NCBI GenBank assembly: GCA_035651155.1
Contig: DASRGG010000001.1
Span: 31,404-95,403 of the forward strand
Length of the DNA stretch: 64,000 bases
Direction: 5' to 3'
Source: CF-39 sp035651155
GTDB lineage: Bacteria > Chloroflexota > Limnocylindria > P2-11E
This document shows positions 32,411 to 40,263 of this stretch, piece by piece. The notes below the pieces were generated by a model. That model was not told the origin of the DNA and searched no databases. It worked only from the letters and a program-made list of their open reading frames with translations. Both the position numbers and the translations under genes were made by a program. The stretch's first letter is position 1; each line of letters starts with the position of its first letter.

Positions 32411-34935
32411 TACTCGAGCTCCAGCAGCTTGAGGCTCTCGATCCCGCGGTCGTCGACGATCTTCACCGCCGCGCGCCTGTGCGGACCGGCCTCGAAGGGA
32501 AGCGATGTAGTGCCGCGATAGGCCTCCAGGAGCGTCTCATCGATGACAGCCTTGAGATCCTTCGCGAGCCTCGACCAGCCGTCCTTCTCGCCCGCCATGG
32601 GGAAGAACACCTGACGCGGCAGGAGGCTCCTGCCGTCGTAGTCGGTGTCGAGCAGCCACATCGCGATCTTCGACGTGTCGCCGGAGTCGATCGCCCCCGA
32701 CCGCGGGTCGTAGTAGTCGAAGCCGGCGACCTCGACAGTGAATTTTCCGTTCTTCCGCCTCAGCTGGACGTCTGGCTGCCCGATGAGCCAGAAGCTGTGA
32801 TCGGCCGCGCTCTTCTTCCGCAGGTCGTCGACGAGAAGGTCTGGATCCATCTGCACCCGCAGAAAGGTCATGCCTGTCTTCTTCGGGTCGAGCTCGTCGA
32901 TATCCTTCGCGGCCTCAGGGTCGAACTGGAATGCTGCGAACACGAGGATGTCGGGCCGCGGGCTGAGGCCGCGCGCCTCCTCCCAGGCAAGCTCGACCTG
33001 GCGCTGCTCGAGCGGAGCGTGCTCGGGTCCGAAGGAGATCGCCACCGCCTGCGCCTTCACCTCATTTGTCTCACCGACAGCGTTTAAGTAGCGCGTGCCG
33101 CCTTGCGGCTCGATGCGAGAGAACTCAACCCTTGCGCCGCCACGTCCTCTGATCCCGGCGCGCAGCAGATGCGCACGCCATTCGGCCTGCCGGAGCGTCT
33201 GGCCAGTCCGCGCCACTGACGCGTCGTCCGGCGGCTCTTCGGGGAGGTCTTCGACCGGCCGCACCACGGGCGCGGGCACCGCCTCGACGGTGAACGGCCC
33301 CGAGACGCGCAGTTTCGACTTGTCGACAAGCGGCTGGTCGTGGAGCTGCTCCTCCACCATCGGCTCTTTGTTCGCCAGACCACCCAAGGTCACGTGGGGC
33401 ACTGTCTTGTAGCGGAACCCGCTCGCGACCCCTTCCTCCGGATGAGCCAACTGGTAGTAGTCGTACACGGCCGTCATTACCCGCTGCTTCGCCAGAGTGA
33501 CTGCAACGCGCGAGGTGTCGCACGTGATCCAGCGCCTGCCGTACTGCTCTGCGACGTACGCGGTAGTGCCCGAGCCACAAGTCGGGTCGAGTACGAGGTC
33601 ACCCGGATCGCTCGTCATGAGCACGCAGCGCGCGACAATCTTGGTGTTCGTCTGCACCACATAGATCTTCGGGTCCGTGTAGCCGCCGGTGGCGGTGTCG
33701 GACCACACGTTCGTCAATGGAAAGACCGGGAAGTCATCAATGAAGCGCCGGAAGCTGAGCGTCTCGCCGTATGCCTCCAGACGATCCAGCCTCGCGAGTT
33801 CGTCGATTCCTGAAGGTGACGTCTTCCAGTGGTTGTTCACGCCGGGGTGATAAGTCTTCCCCTTGAAGACGTACGGCACCGTCGTGTTCTGTGAGAACCC
33901 GGGCGAGGTCAGGTTGTCTCGGCGGTAGATGCGCGCACCGGCGGGGAGGCGGCTGGGGTCCTCTTTCTCGTCGCTCGTCATTCTCCGATGATTGCCGTCG
34001 GGCAAGCGAACGTAGTCGTAGTTGGTCGACCCGACCTGCCCCAGTTCCTTTGGTAGATACAGAGCGCGGTACTTGACCTGCGACTTGTCCTTCGCGTACC
34101 AGAGCACGTAGTCCGCGACAGAAGGCAAGAGCTCAGAGGACTGACTCGCAGTCTTCTGCAGAAGGATGAGCCCACAGAAGTTCTTCGCGTTCATCACTTC
34201 GTCCATCAGCTCGCGGACGTGATGGACGTTTTCGACTCCGATTTGCACGAAGATCGAGCCAGTCGGGCTGAGTAGCTGACGAGCCAAGAGGACGCGATCA
34301 CGGAGATACGTGAGGTAGGAATGCAGCCCCAGCTCCCACGTGTCACGGAATGCGCGCACCATCTCCGGTTCGCGAGTCAGGTCTGTGTCTCGTCCATCAC
34401 GAACATCCCGCTGACTCACAAAGGGCTGGAAGTTAGATCCATACCGCACGCCATAAGGCGGATCGATATAGATGGTCTGGACCTGTTCCGCGAGGCCCTC
34501 TTTCTCGAGAAGCGAGTTCATGACGAGCAGCGAGTCACCGGCAATCAGCCGGTTCGACCACCCGTGTGGATGTTTGTAGAAGTCGAGGGCCTCGCGAAGA
34601 GGAGGGTTCTCAGACGGTTGATCGAAGAGCGAGGCCTGGATCGGACCTGTCTCCTTGCGCCGAACAGCGTCGAGGATGGTCCTTGGATCGATGCGCTCGT
34701 GAACGTGGAGAGAGACGGTCGGAACCTCGAACGACGCCCGCTCAGCCTTCCCTGCCCATTCCAGTCGGGGATCCAGGTGTGGGTCATACGCGTAACCCTT
34801 CTTGGGCTCGTCGCGATCACTCTCCGGCGTCACGAGCCCCACGGGCGGGTTGTTCGCCCGCTTCTTCCCGCGGTGCTCGTACTGCTCGACCGTCTTCTGC
34901 TCGGGGACGGCCGCCGAGCTTCGGCGACGCGGCAT
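32410..34935 (-). CDS. mod: Type III-like adenine DNA methyltransferase (Mod) subunit
   Basis: 841 residues from ATG 34935 (GGGAGGAAA upstream). Catalytic motif IV IDPPYGVRYGSNF (about residue 158) precedes the AdoMet-binding motif I LVLDPTCGSGTTAYV (about 460), the beta-class order. The region between holds the target-recognition part. The C-terminal 250 residues (from about 590) are a long extension with nuclease-like beta strands but no clear catalytic set; it may dock Res. Methylates adenine in an asymmetric site to protect host DNA. Target sequence not predictable by eye. The frame is open upstream to 35082, but without a start signal as good as 34935. Confidence 0.92.
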   Translation of the reverse strand: MPRRRSSAAVPEQKTVEQYEHRGKKRANNPPVGLVTPESDRDEPKKGYAYDPHLDPRLEWAGKAERASFEVPTVSLHVHERIDPRTILDAVRRKETGPIQASLFDQPSENPPLREALDFYKHPHGWSNRLIAGDSLLVMNSLLEKEGLAEQVQTIYIDPPYGVRYGSNFQPFVSQRDVRDGRDTDLTREPEMVRAFRDTWELGLHSYLTYLRDRVLLARQLLSPTGSIFVQIGVENVHHVRELMDEVMNAKNFCGLILLQKTASQSSELLPSVADYVLWYAKDKSQVKYRALYLPKELGQVGSTNYDYVRLPDGNHRRMTSDEKEDPSRLPAGARIYRRDNLTSPGFSQNTTVPYVFKGKTYHPGVNNHWKTSPSGIDELARLDRLEAYGETLSFRRFIDDFPVFPLTNVWSDTATGGYTDPKIYVVQTNTKIVARCVLMTSDPGDLVLDPTCGSGTTAYVAEQYGRRWITCDTSRVAVTLAKQRVMTAVYDYYQLAHPEEGVASGFRYKTVPHVTLGGLANKEPMVEEQLHDQPLVDKSKLRVSGPFTVEAVPAPVVRPVEDLPEEPPDDASVARTGQTLRQAEWRAHLLRAGIRGRGGARVEFSRIEPQGGTRYLNAVGETNEVKAQAVAISFGPEHAPLEQRQVELAWEEARGLSPRPDILVFAAFQFDPEAAKDIDELDPKKTGMTFLRVQMDPDLLVDDLRKKSAADHSFWLIGQPDVQLRRKNGKFTVEVAGFDYYDPRSGAIDSGDTSKIAMWLLDTDYDGRSLLPRQVFFPMAGEKDGWSRLAKDLKAVIDETLLEAYRGTTSLPFEAGPHRRAAVKIVDDRGIESLKLLELE

Positions 34936-35076
34936 CACGCCTTTCCTCCCACATCGCCACGGTCTCGCGACCGGAACGGATGTCAGGCTAGCAGCCCGAA
35001 TTGTCCCTCTCGCCTTCCATTCGGGGAAGTCGCCCAGCCACGCTTGAGGACCGGGGCTTTGGCCAGCGTCAGGAGG

Positions 35077-35204
35077 GTTCACCTTGACTCGCGACCGCCG
35101 CCGCGAAGTTCAGCCAGATCGCTAGCGGGCCCTCGATCTTTGCTCCGGCGATCTTGTTCTGGACGACGGGGAGGACGACGCCGGCGATGGCGAGGGCGCG
35201 AGGA
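35077..35204 (-). pseudogene. C-terminal fragment of a membrane protein
   Basis: In the frame different from the ParB-like fragment, leftwards, the sequence LALAIAGVVLPVVQNKIAG followed by KIEGPLAIWLNFAAAV ends at a stop near 35077. It is a single hydrophobic helix plus amphipathic tail with no start codon of its own. It is fused out of frame to the ParB-like fragment, so both are debris of rearrangement. Confidence 0.4.
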
Positions 35205-35499
35205 CCGCGGGTACCGCGGTCATGCCGTTGGCGACGGCGGCGAGGTAGCGCTGGTTGCCGCAGTAGACCGTGCCGTCGGCGCGCGCGAGGACCGGGCGGA
35301 GGCGCAGGAACTCAGGGTCGGCGGCGATCGCGCGCCGGAGGTTCTCGAACCGCTTGGGGCTGATGGCCCGCGGGTTCTCACCCCACGGATGGAGATCGCT
35401 CACGGGCACGAGCCGTGGCGACGCGAGCTGCGAGGCCGGCGTCACGTCCACCGGGGATGAGGATGGGCGCCGGCGGATGGGTCGCGTGGGGAATTGCAC
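35122..35499 (-). pseudogene. ParB/sulfiredoxin-type N-terminal domain fragment
   Basis: 125 residues from GTG 35499. LVPVSDLHPWGENPRAISPKRF then LRPVLARADGTVYCGNQRYLAA is the ParB-N (ParB/Srx) fold, including the GNQRYLAA (usual GxxR) box. After MTAVPAVLA the sequence turns into Ser/Pro/Arg nonsense, so the part that would carry the helicase-like or HTH continuation is gone. In phages and islands such proteins regulate or methylate DNA; here it is a remnant. Confidence 0.6.
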
Positions 35500-35651
35500 T
35501 GCTCGCGGCTAGTGCGTTTCTCTATTCCTCACCGGACGGCCCGCGCGCGTTCGGCAGTGCCGTCTCCGCGTGTTGAGCGTCGGCGTTTCGCAGCTGGCGT
35601 GTTTCTACTCGCCGTTAGGAGCGCAGCCGCCGAATGCGGCGCGCGGGAATC

Positions 35652-36212
35652 TCAGGTCGTCGGCGATTGCTCCATGTGGCGCGCCCAAGCGAGCGCAAGG
35701 TCGAAGGCGAGTCGCCACACGGGCTGCGGGTCCATTGGCAGATCCGCGTCGTTCTCCGAGTACCAGTGTGTTGGCAGGACCTTTCCGTCCCGCACCTTGC
35801 AGCCGTAGCAGTTCCCTGGGCCGGCGAACTCGTCGCAGAACTTCTCGATGTGGGTCCAGAACGCCGGAGGCGTTGACCGCCAGGCCTTCTCCCGCGGCCC
35901 CGAGTAGTACCGCACCTCGCGAACCTTGTCGCCATCAAGCCAAGCCACGAAGTAGTCCTGACGGATGATCCTCGTGCTGCCTAGCCTCGCCACCTCCTCA
36001 CGGTCCACAACGAAAATGCCGTACACCAGGCAGTCGGTCATGTACGTGCCGTCCCGCTTCTGAGGGATTGTGCAGGTGTTCACCATCACAGGGACGAAGC
36101 GCTCGACGTTGAAGAACTTCATCACCTCGCGGAGTTCCGGGTAGCGTGCGATTAGCTCATGCAGCGGCCCGGCGGCTGCGCAGCGCTCAACGGCGGACAG
36201 CAACGCGATCAA
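35652..36212 (-). CDS. Unknown island protein C
   Basis: 186 residues from TTG 36212 (AGGGAGG directly before it; TTG 36203 has better spacing). ELREVMKFFNVERFVPVMVN, FVVDREEVARLGSTRIIRQDYFVAWLDG and FCDEFAGPGNCYGCKVRDGKVLP look like a compact globular protein with a CYGC pair. No family recognised. It follows the PD-(D/E)XK-like gene by 76 nt in the same direction. Confidence 0.55.
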   Translation of the reverse strand: MIALLSAVERCAAAGPLHELIARYPELREVMKFFNVERFVPVMVNTCTIPQKRDGTYMTDCLVYGIFVVDREEVARLGSTRIIRQDYFVAWLDGDKVREVRYYSGPREKAWRSTPPAFWTHIEKFCDEFAGPGNCYGCKVRDGKVLPTHWYSENDADLPMDPQPVWRLAFDLALAWARHMEQSPTT

Positions 36213-36288
36213 CCTCCCTGACCCGCGCGGGTATCGCTACACGCCGAGGACGCAGGCTCGGCAAATAGATGCACCGACTTGCACACGC

Positions 36289-37389
36289 TCAGTCGTCCGG
36301 GAAGACGCCCGGCACGTCGCCGTACTGCTGCATCGCCGAGAAGATGAGCTGCGTCGTCCGAGGATCGCGGAGCGCAACAGCAGGAAAGCGCGGAAGCACC
36401 AGCAGCGACTCGCTTTGTCCCCCAACCGTTGAAGCTCCGGCGTAGTGCCACGAGAAGTTCGTTACGGTGATGGCCGCGAACGGCTCCGGCTCAGTCGGAC
36501 TTGAGGCACGTTCCTCAAGCATGCGTTGAATGTCGCGCAGCCACGTCGCTCCCGCTTGGCCGTTCGTCCCCAGCGGGAGGTTGGCATCCAAGCAGATCAC
36601 GTACGGCAGACCGTCAGTCTCCTTCTCGAGCGCATCGCGGAAGAGCCCGTCGAGATCCGCGGTCGGGCTGTCCGCACGTTGCGCACCCGGATGGCCAAGC
36701 ACGCCGGCCCGCCTGCGACTTTTCGCCTCGACCACCAGTTGCTCGCCGGTCGTCTTGTGGCGGGCGACGAACTCGGGACGTCTCCGGGTGCTGTTGTTGA
36801 TCCACTCGATCGTGAAGCCAGCGCGCACGAACAGCCCGGCCACAGCGATCTCGTACTTCGCGCCCTGGAACTCGAGCGGATGCTTCAGCCGACTCCGAAT
36901 GCGAGCTGGAAGCCTGGCGCAGTGATACGTCGAGTAGACGTCATACGCGAGCGTGAGGAACGCGAGCGCGCTGCCTGTCGCGCCTACCGAGTGAACCTTC
37001 CCGACTGGTGCGGGCGCGGCGGCGCGCAGTGCGCGGATGTCTGAGAGCCAGCGCACGATCGGGTGACCGCTTTCGCCCTTCTCCTGCTCCGCGGCGACCC
37101 ACGCACGGCTCAACACCTCGTCGACGAGCAGGGCCTGCAAGAACTCGTGGAACGTCGCGCCCGGTGGGATCTTCGTGATGCGACCGCCGATCGCGACGAA
37201 GCGCTCCCCTTTGAAGACCTTCGAAACGAACGGTCGGCCGATGAGGCGTCCGTTCGCGCCGAGGTACTCGGGTCGTCGCGCCGCGGCAATCATCGCGCGC
37301 AGCTCGGCGGGGAGCGAGGACTCATCGATACTCCCATCGGGCGACACGCGCGCGCCCTCGAGCCCTGCCCGCAACAGGCCGTTCGCCAT
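36289..37389 (-). CDS. Putative PD-(D/E)XK nuclease-like protein
   Basis: 366 residues from ATG 37389 (the open frame continues to 37515). In the middle, FEVAGLFVRAGFTIEWINN-like sequence (here YEIAVAGLFVRAGFTIEWI) followed by RRRPEFVARHKTTGEQLVVEAKSRRR gives an E...ExK arrangement typical of restriction-like nucleases. N-terminal FHEFLQALLVDEVLSRAWV and C-terminal PFAAITVTNFSWHYAG are unassigned. It may be a stand-alone nuclease or part of a two-gene system with protein C. Confidence 0.6.
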   Translation of the reverse strand: MANGLLRAGLEGARVSPDGSIDESSLPAELRAMIAAARRPEYLGANGRLIGRPFVSKVFKGERFVAIGGRITKIPPGATFHEFLQALLVDEVLSRAWVAAEQEKGESGHPIVRWLSDIRALRAAAPAPVGKVHSVGATGSALAFLTLAYDVYSTYHCARLPARIRSRLKHPLEFQGAKYEIAVAGLFVRAGFTIEWINNSTRRRPEFVARHKTTGEQLVVEAKSRRRAGVLGHPGAQRADSPTADLDGLFRDALEKETDGLPYVICLDANLPLGTNGQAGATWLRDIQRMLEERASSPTEPEPFAAITVTNFSWHYAGASTVGGQSESLLVLPRFPAVALRDPRTTQLIFSAMQQYGDVPGVFPDD

Positions 37390-37624
37390 ACGCCCAGTTA
37401 CTGCAGACCTGCTGCGGTGACGCTTGCGATTCCGCGCTCGTCCCACATGAGAAGTGTCCCATTCGACAGCGGAGCGCAGCTGCAAGAGAGAATCACGGCC
37501 ATCACTTGAGTGCACTGCTCAAGAGTCGAGTGCAAGGCACCAGCGGCGGCAGTCTGTTCCTCGGTGAGTCGCCGCCATCGAACTCACGTTGGCGGCCGGC
37601 GCGCCATAGGCGCGGCCTCGCAGC

Positions 37625-37810
37625 CTAATCGCCCCGTGGTTGGGCGTCTGTGTAGGTGTTGACGCCGACGTAGACTTCTCTGCCGCCGATCTGAACGCCG
37701 GTGTTCTGATTGCCGCGCGTCGACGCGACCACGAGCGTCTTGCCGCTCGACCTCGGCGTCGGAGCGGTGATCGGAATTCGGATCACGAGCGTGTCGCCCT
37801 CCCGCGTCAC
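37625..37810 (-). CDS. Small unknown beta-strand protein
   Basis: 61 residues from GTG 37810. GDTLVIRIPITAPTPRSSGKTLVVAST then VQIGGREVYVGVNTY has a regular strand pattern similar to small phage/plasmid proteins of unknown role. The 235 bp between it and the nuclease-like gene (37390-37624) hold nothing I can support. Confidence 0.5.
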   Translation of the reverse strand: MTREGDTLVIRIPITAPTPRSSGKTLVVASTRGNQNTGVQIGGREVYVGVNTYTDAQPRGD

Positions 37811-37956
37811 GGGTCAGGTCGTCGGCCATGTGGCAGCCTCCCTCTTCGCTCGCACCATCATCGCGTTCCCTAGGGACCTCGCGATACGGCCACCGCGGCA
37901 ACGGCGCCACCGCGTCAGGCCTGAGCGGAGACCGACGCTCCTTTCTGTTCTGTGTG

Positions 37957-38346
37957 TCAGGCTGGCCGGTTCGCGCTGAGGCGTTCGCGTACCGGTCCGA
38001 AGTCGATTCGTAATCCACAGAAGGCGTGCACCTCGCGATGGACGGACACCGCGGCGGCGGCGCCATGCACACCGAGCTTCCGGTAGGCGTTCGCGGCGAT
38101 GTTGCCGACCGTGTTGATCGAGATCCCGAACTCACACGCGATCATCTTCTGCGTCATGCCTCGCGCCATGCGCTCGAGGGTCGCGCATTCGCGAGCCGTG
38201 AGTGGGCGCGGGTAGGAGGTGGGCGCCCGTCTCACGGGGACAGCACTCCCCGCCGCCCTCGCGGCCCACGAGGCGACACGGCGGCCAACAGCGTCGCGGA
38301 GCGGTCCGGCGCCTGCGGCGTCGACCGGGGCCGACTTCCGCCACAC
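37957..38346 (-). CDS. LuxR-type helix-turn-helix protein
   Basis: 129 residues. PLTARECATLERMARGMTQKMIACEFGISINTVGNIAANAYRKLGVHG is a GerE/LuxR DNA-binding domain in the middle of the protein. The N-terminal 45 residues are Ala/Arg-rich and the start is uncertain; no receiver or sensor domain is visible. Possibly an island regulator. Confidence 0.65.
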   Translation of the reverse strand: MWRKSAPVDAAGAGPLRDAVGRRVASWAARAAGSAVPVRRAPTSYPRPLTARECATLERMARGMTQKMIACEFGISINTVGNIAANAYRKLGVHGAAAAVSVHREVHAFCGLRIDFGPVRERLSANRPA

Positions 38347-38667
38347 GCGGCCACACGCGCGGCCGAGCGGCGGCGGTCACCGCCTCTGAGGCATGGCGGA
38401 CCTCTCGACTGAATACGACATCAGCGGCCACCCGCGGTCTCAGCACCTCAGCATCATCCCAAGGCTCAGACCCGCAATCCAGGCTCCGTGCGTATCGGGA
38501 TGAGCCGGGACGAAGCGGGACGGGCCGGGACAATGACATGCCATGATCAGGCGATGCCTCGGCAGTCCCCGCTGACGGAGTATCCACAGCGCTGCGACGT
38601 CCTGGTGTTCGCGCGCGAGCCAACCGAACACGAGCGGACCGTCCGACATCTGTAGCGTGTAGCGCGA
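38347..38667. other. Gene-free stretch with one repeat unit
   Basis: 321 bp without a supportable gene. It carries GGGATGAGCCGGGACGAAGC... at 38497-38522, which matches 39875-39900 with a single mismatch over 26 bp. A TAGCGT box (38653-38658) lies 9 nt before the APH-like gene. Confidence 0.45.
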
Positions 38668-39642
38668 ATGAGTGGCATGCAGTGGCACTCAACGTCGGTC
38701 GACCTAGAGGCAGTCACGACTGCGCTACTAGGTCAGCTGTTCCGTGCCGCTCGTGTGAGTCTTGCCCGCGGATGGCCGGCAACCCAAAAGGCGTGGGTAG
38801 CCCGCGTCAGCGTCTCGGCTCCCGACGCGCCGCAGACCGTGATAGTGAAGTGGTTCGCCGAAGGTCGGCGCGACGCCTACATGCACGAGAAGGCAATCCT
38901 TGTGAGGCTTGAGTCGTTCGCGATCAGCCCGCACATCCTGGGCAGCAGCGACGAGGACATGTTGTTGGCGATGGACGACCTTGGCGACGCCGTCGACGTC
39001 GATGCCCTCGCTGAGGCACTCGCACGGCTTCATGAGATGACACGCGAGCATCGCTGGCCGGTTTCGCGGCGTCCGTCGGTCGAACAGATGGCAGAGCGGA
39101 TCGCGGCGAACATGGCGAGGCTTGGTCTGACGCTGCGACCCGACAGCGAGCTCCTTGCCGCGGCGCGTGTTCTTGCTAACTCCCTTCGGAGTCTGGTCCA
39201 CGACGATGTGCTGCCGGGAAACTGCCGACGAACGCCGCATAGTGCGCGCGTGCTTGACCTCGAAGATGCGGCTGAGGGCGCCGCTATGATCGACGCCGCA
39301 GCGCCGGTCGTGGGCTTTCCCACAGCACCGGAGGACGTTGGATGGACTGCTGGCGACAGGACGCGCTTTGAGCAGGTCTATCGCCGCAGAGCATGCACGT
39401 GGTACCCGAGGTGGGCAGACGCCCACGAGTACGAGCGAGATCGCGCCGCCGCGGTCGCGTACTGGATCGGGCGCGCGCTGAGCGCGAACGTCATCGACCA
39501 TCTCAGTCGTCCCGGCTCAGGACGAGCGATCGCGACGCGCCTGCGTGCGCTCGGAGCAGTCGACCAGCTAGCGGGGAATTACCCAGTACTTGCCGAAGCT
39601 GCCCGGCAGTTCAGCACGCGGTTGGCGAACGCCGACTCCTGA
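38668..39642 (+). CDS. Aminoglycoside phosphotransferase-like kinase
   Basis: 324 residues. VIVKWF is the ATP-binding lysine strand; LAMDDLGDAVDVDALAEALARLHEMT the hinge and helix; LVHDDVLPGNC matches the catalytic HxDxxxxN loop (His-Asp-Asp here) and VLDLEDAAEGAAMID the metal-binding D-x-E/D. Family members phosphorylate aminoglycosides, choline, homoserine or sugars; the substrate cannot be chosen. ATG 38668 or ATG 38677. It is the last cargo gene before the right junction. Confidence 0.7.
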   Translation: MSGMQWHSTSVDLEAVTTALLGQLFRAARVSLARGWPATQKAWVARVSVSAPDAPQTVIVKWFAEGRRDAYMHEKAILVRLESFAISPHILGSSDEDMLLAMDDLGDAVDVDALAEALARLHEMTREHRWPVSRRPSVEQMAERIAANMARLGLTLRPDSELLAAARVLANSLRSLVHDDVLPGNCRRTPHSARVLDLEDAAEGAAMIDAAAPVVGFPTAPEDVGWTAGDRTRFEQVYRRRACTWYPRWADAHEYERDRAAAVAYWIGRALSANVIDHLSRPGSGRAIATRLRALGAVDQLAGNYPVLAEAARQFSTRLANADS

Positions 39643-39837
39643 TGTGCGCTGCCTGCCGCGAAGCGGCGAGGCGCTGTCGCAGTGGTACGCCTGCAGCTAT
39701 CAGATCCCACGCGGTCAGTGCCAGGCTCGCTCAGCATGTCGCCGCGATGCCGCCCGAGAGGCTCGCGGTGCGACACCGAGGACCGCGGCCGCCGCGAGCG
39801 TAAGACCGCGACCTCTGCCGGCCACTGGGCCTTGTCT

Positions 39838-39900
39838 GTACAGCCACCTGTACAGCCAACGGGTCGGAATGAGCGGGATGAGCCGGGATGAAGCGGGACG
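39838..39900 (+). repeat. Probable integrase arm sites, right end
   Basis: GTACAGCCAC (39838-39847) and GTACAGCCAA (39850-39859), then CGGGTCGGAATGAGCGGGATGAGCCGGGATGAAGC-type repeats to 39900. Mirrors 22621-22680 in order and orientation. It sits in the otherwise gene-free 39643-39942. Confidence 0.55.
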
Positions 39901-39907
39901 TGCGCCG

Positions 39908-39913
39908 GTAGAC
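39908..39913 (+). promoter_or_regulatory. -10 box TAGACT of the reconstituted tRNA-Sec
   Basis: Lies 29 nt before the mature 5' end of the tRNA, inside the island end. The old chromosomal copy has TACACT at nearly the same distance (31 nt). Confidence 0.45.
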
Positions 39914-39942
39914 TGACCGTGAGTTCCCTCGGGGAGCTCGAT

Positions 39943-40036
39943 GAGAGTGCAAGTCTGCCGGTGCAGGCCGCGGTCTTCAAAACCGTTGACGGGGCGCGTC
40001 GCGCTCCGTGGTGGGTTCGACTCCCATGCACTCTCG
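39943..40036 (+). tRNA. selC: tRNA-Sec (anticodon TCA)
   Basis: 94 nt. Features that separate tRNA-Sec from other tRNAs are all seen: 8-bp acceptor stem GAGAGTGC/GCACTCTC (perfect), 6-bp D stem GTCTGC/GCAGGC with a 4-nt CGGT loop, anticodon loop CTTCAAA with TCA at 39977-39979, a long variable arm (stem of 7-9 bp around 39991-40007), and T arm with TTCGACT. Discriminator G 40036; no encoded CCA. Its 5' half and promoter derive from the island and its 3' half from the chromosome, judging from the left junction. It implies selenocysteine incorporation; selA, selB and selD are not in the window. Confidence 0.93.
39971..39992 (+). other. Integration core, right copy (22 bp)
   Basis: Identical to 22505-22526. 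The distance between the two copies, 17,466 bp, is the length of the island. Confidence 0.85.
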
Positions 40037-40084
40037 CAGCGGCGGCGACGCGACGGCGGCCTCGGCCTGCTCGGTGTCGGCCTA

Positions 40085-40239
40085 GGTCTCGTGCGCCGTA
40101 CGCGCGGCGTGCTGGGCGGCGCGTCCACGGTGAGGAGCGTGATCAGCTCCGTGCCGGTGTCCTTCATGTCGTGGCGCGTCCCAGCGGGGACCACGAGGCG
40201 GCCGCCGCGCAGTGTGATGCACGTTACTGCGTCCGGCAT
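40085..40239 (-). pseudogene. Cupin fragment next to selC
   Basis: Leftwards from ATG 40239: TLRGGRLVVPAGTRHDMKDTG is cupin motif 2 (G-x5-P-x4-H...), followed by LITLLTVDAPPSTPRV, the usual end of small cupins. Cupin motif 1 is absent because the sequence upstream belongs to the MFS gene, and the frame runs on into the tRNA. A truncated gene. Confidence 0.5.
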
Positions 40240-40263
40240 GCCGCGCGCGCACACTGGTCCCTC

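Noticed and set aside
37957..38346. LuxR-type HTH protein as a quorum-sensing receptor
   Set aside because: No autoinducer-binding or receiver domain precedes the HTH; only the DNA-binding part is supported.
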